From positions 1-40,607 of the forward strand of contig JABDNG010000001.1 in the NCBI GenBank assembly GCA_013001045.1: a stretch of 40,607 bases of DNA, written 5' to 3'. Below, one piece after another: positions 39,493 through 40,607 of the stretch. The stretch is from Woeseiaceae bacterium. GTDB lineage: Bacteria > Pseudomonadota > Gammaproteobacteria > Steroidobacterales > Woeseiaceae. The notes under the pieces are model-generated. The model was not told the DNA's origin. It did no database searches and was given only the letters and a program-made list of their open reading frames with translations. Position numbers and translations under genes: made by a program. The number at the start of each line of letters is the position of its first letter. Position 1 is the first letter of the stretch.

Positions 39493-39942
39493 GGGTCGGA
39501 CCGACGTATCTGGCTGATTTCGCTACATACGTTTATTGAAACATCGTATTTTAGACCGTTAAATTGGCCATTCCGACATCAAAAAGGCCACTTAGCGAAA
39601 CTGCATGCCTCGTGCCCATCGAATCTTTTGTCAGGCCGTCGTTTGGCACATCACGCACAGGTGCCATCAGAAGTCCTTTCTGCTGAAGTTCGCAAGAGAC
39701 AGAAAGCGGTGGCGTCACTGGTTATTCGCAGCGCAGCGGCGTTTTGATTTATCGGTGCTGAACTACATCGCGACATCCAATCAGGCGCATTTGCTGATAC
39801 TTGACCAGGGCAATGGTGAGATTCAGGAGTCTGTCGGCGCTTATATCGCCGAAGCGACGGCAAAACCGTGAATTAAGGCTGCTCTTACGCCTACTCGGGC
39901 GCAAAAGGCATTGTTAATCAGCAATTTGTAGTGGTCCGACCC
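39493..39942 (+). mobile_element. Internally deleted RAYT element, copy 3 (450 bp)
   Basis: Bounded by GGGTCGGACC (39493-39502) and GGTCCGACCC (39933-39942), with CTAC near the left end and GTAG at 39928-39931. The left about 335 bp and right about 115 bp match the full element closely, but about 470 bp of the middle are missing; the junction differs from that of copy 1. It begins 17 bases after the radical SAM stop. Confidence 0.8.
39605..39871 (+). pseudogene. RAYT transposase remnant, 88 codons, in-frame deletion
   Basis: Retains the start codon and the first about 73 codons of the transposase, then jumps in frame from GNGEI to the final QESVGAYIAEATAKP. The HUH motif His-Val-His has become Gln-Ala-His, and the catalytic tyrosine is deleted, so it cannot cut DNA itself. 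It might still bind element ends, or be plain debris. Confidence 0.75.
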
Positions 39943-40000
39943 CAAGATTCCAGATTAAGATGCTATAGAATCTCCCATTCTTAATTATTTGCTGTGCAAC

Positions 40001-40564
40001 ATGCTATTCCTCGTAAGTGGAACCTCCAGGTCTGGAAAGACACTCCTAGCCAAGAAAATCCTCGCGGACAAACGGATTCCGTACCTGTCTCTTGATTGGT
40101 TGATGATGGGGTTTAACGATGGCATACCCGAATACGGAATTCATCATCTACTGTGGCCAAACGAAATCGCCGAGAAAATGGAGCCTTTTTTGCTCGGCAT
40201 GATCGACAATATGCTGTTTGATGGCATGGACTATGTGATTGAGGGCGAAGCAATGCTTCCTCGGTTGGTCGCAAATCTAGTCGAAAAACATCCTGACAAA
40301 ATCAAGGTAATTTTCTTGGGTTACACCGATATAAATGTAAAAGACAAAGTTGCTCTGGTTAAGAAGCATGCCGATGCAGAAAACGACTGGCTGACTAATG
40401 AATCCGACGAATACATCAGAGAACATATCGGAAATATGATTGCTTATAGCAAGATGATCAAAGCCGGATGCAAAAAGTACGGATTGACTTACTTTGATAC
40501 TTCTGAAGATTTTTCGGGGGCGATTGAAGCAGCAACAGACTTTTTGGTTGGGGATTTGAATTGA
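40001..40564 (+). CDS. P-loop nucleotide kinase-like protein (AAA_33 type)
   Basis: A 187-residue protein with a Walker A motif G7-TSRSGKT (residues 7-14) right after a short first strand MLFLVS. The layout, with DWLMMGF (about 31-37), a LID-like basic region and an acidic VIEGEAM (about 79-85), fits small kinases of the adenylate/zeta-toxin-like AAA_33 group that phosphorylate nucleotides or small molecules. The gene is AT-richer than its neighbours and directly follows a mobile element, so it was probably acquired. A TATAGAAT at 39964-39971 may be its -10, 30 bases before the ATG. An upstream TTG start (39989) is less likely. Confidence 0.75.
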   Translation: MLFLVSGTSRSGKTLLAKKILADKRIPYLSLDWLMMGFNDGIPEYGIHHLLWPNEIAEKMEPFLLGMIDNMLFDGMDYVIEGEAMLPRLVANLVEKHPDKIKVIFLGYTDINVKDKVALVKKHADAENDWLTNESDEYIREHIGNMIAYSKMIKAGCKKYGLTYFDTSEDFSGAIEAATDFLVGDLN

Positions 40565-40607
40565 AAAGAATCTTGTAAACGAATCGGAGCAGCCGCAATT
40601 CGTTTGG

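Overview
This 40.6-kb window looks like a chromosomal stretch of a free-living gammaproteobacterium of moderate GC. I base that on a TonB-dependent receptor beside a GH3 glucosidase, a type IV pilin, a Hanks-type Ser/Thr kinase, a surface protein with a GlyGly-CTERM-like tail, a BlaI-type repressor and a REP-associated (RAYT) transposase family. The order might be a marine Woeseia/Chromatiales relative, but that is inference. I see no rRNA, tRNA or CRISPR array.

Layout. 1-62 is the start of a BlaI/MecI-type repressor behind a promoter with two identical-type operators. 239-3843 holds a small membrane protein, a crotonase and a three-gene run (unknown protein, CIA30-fold protein, DUF1295 membrane protein). 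4004-10875 holds a lipoprotein, a TonB-dependent receptor and a secreted GH3/PA14 beta-glucosidase, with operator-like palindromes ahead of the receptor and the glucosidase. 10959-12117 holds a histone-H1-like/DUF2934 protein and a PDC-sensor protein preceded by a sigma-54-type promoter. 12299-23164 is a glycan region: a TPR glycosyltransferase-C-like membrane protein, a GT2 glycosyltransferase, a flippase-like protein, and a tightly overlapped six-gene operon (21808 down to 16534). That operon has CDP-glucose synthesis and dehydration (rfbF, rfbG), a C-methyltransferase, a 3,5-epimerase, a 4-ketoreductase-type SDR and a CmcI-type O-methyltransferase. It should make a CDP-linked, C-methylated 6-deoxyhexose.

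23173-27436 is mobile. A full-length RAYT element (921 bp, 10-bp terminal inverted repeats, duplicated right end) and an internally deleted 411-bp copy in the same orientation bracket a 918-codon surface protein gene. The last codons of that gene come from the element. A third copy (450 bp), with a different in-frame deletion and a broken HUH motif, lies at 39493-39942. The two short copies look like non-autonomous derivatives of the full one.

27508-32274 holds an unknown protein with an hDhD motif, a pilin with a very long Ser/Gly linker and a cysteine-bounded tip followed by a 39-codon membrane peptide, an outer-membrane barrel, a DUF3014 protein and a membrane-anchored DsbA-like thiol protein. 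32407-38309 is a signalling cluster: a LysM/FecR/FnIII-like membrane protein overlapping a membrane receptor Ser/Thr kinase, then a transmembrane pseudokinase with a periplasmic Calx-beta domain. The pseudokinase gene is flanked by a diverged 131-bp direct repeat, and a third repeat family (42-bp tandem plus inverted tip) lies between the kinase and pseudokinase genes. The window ends with an orphan radical SAM/SPASM-like protein, the third RAYT-derived element and an AT-richer P-loop kinase-like gene.
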